Below are positions 5,263 through 5,468 of a stretch of DNA of 5,468 nt, piece after piece. Below the pieces are notes generated by a model. It worked only from the letters and a program-made list of their open reading frames with translations. It had not been told where the DNA came from and did no database searches. Origin of the DNA: Gammaproteobacteria bacterium. Its GTDB lineage: Bacteria; Pseudomonadota; Gammaproteobacteria; HK1. The stretch lies in NCBI GenBank assembly GCA_013042035.1, contig JABDQX010000179.1, forward strand, positions 1 to 5,468, read 5' to 3'. Positions within the stretch are counted from its first letter, which is position 1, and the number at the start of each line of letters is the position of its first letter. Position numbers and translations under genes: made by a program.

Positions 5263-5468
5263 CGGTGCCGGGAGTGATGAGTTTATTCGATATTGGAGGT
5301 AGTGGTGCTCATGGGCGCGCTTCTCTGGGATGAAGTTCGTGGCCCATTATCGTTATATTGCCACAATAGTAGTGGATTTCATGCCAAATGCAACGCGGAT
5401 GTATTGTTGATTTTACAGGAACCCTGCATAAGAAGCAGTTTGCGTTCTTAACCTCAAACGATAAACCG

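Larger units (their letters stand above)
5159..5468. other. Gene-free leader region upstream of the flavoprotein
   Basis: No gene is supported in these 310 bases. The minus-strand leader next to the TTG start (5180-5215) is T-rich, with runs of four to six T. A weak minus-strand promoter-like pair, TTGCAT (5388-5393) and TACTAT (5366-5371) spaced by 16, lies beyond the terminator-like hairpin. A 46-residue plus-strand frame (5311-5451) has no recognisable features. Confidence 0.45.

Noticed and set aside
5278..5334. 18-residue plus-strand frame starting ATGAGTTTATTC
   Set aside because: The GGGAG is only two bases from the ATG and the peptide is too short to judge.
5311..5451. 46-residue plus-strand open frame with GGAGG upstream
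   Set aside because: The GGAGG is 11 bases from the ATG, and the product has no recognisable motif or plausible composition. It could be chance in a short intergenic region.

Overview
The window looks like a stretch of chromosome from a gammaproteobacterium, possibly one with sulfur or anaerobic carbon metabolism. The lineage is inferred from a PurH that closely resembles gammaproteobacterial PurH, a sulfide:quinone oxidoreductase (SQR)-family flavoprotein, moderate GC content and REP-like palindromes between genes. No species can be named. All four recognisable genes lie on the minus strand, so transcription runs from right to left.

From right to left: 5159-5468 is a gene-free leader or intergenic stretch with a bidirectional terminator-like hairpin and a T-rich leader. 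At 4028-5158 is an SQR-family flavoprotein that starts at TTG and lacks the central catalytic cysteine. At 3658-4027 is an intergenic region holding a large imperfect palindrome, a hairpin and a promoter with a perfect TATAAT. At 2350-3657 and 983-2215 are two tandem paralogous class III (CaiB/BaiF) CoA-transferases, separated by 134 bases that contain a compound hairpin. At 647-982 is a hairpin-dense intergenic region with a REP-like element and the purH promoter. At 1-646 is the N-terminal part of purH, which runs off the left edge.

The two CoA-transferases are probably co-transcribed. Both keep the catalytic aspartate, so they may form a two-subunit CoA-transferase like the SmtAB and BbsEF types, but the substrate cannot be read from sequence. 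PurH is purine-synthesis housekeeping. It is connected to the CoA-transferase pair only by adjacency and by a shared promoter-like motif placed at nearly the same distance from both start codons.

I see no CRISPR array, phage, transposase, tRNA or rRNA. The points most worth attention are the SQR-like protein with two of three cysteines, the shared promoter motif, the purH leader whose start site lies in a perfect 16-bp inverted repeat, and the cluster of intergenic palindromes.
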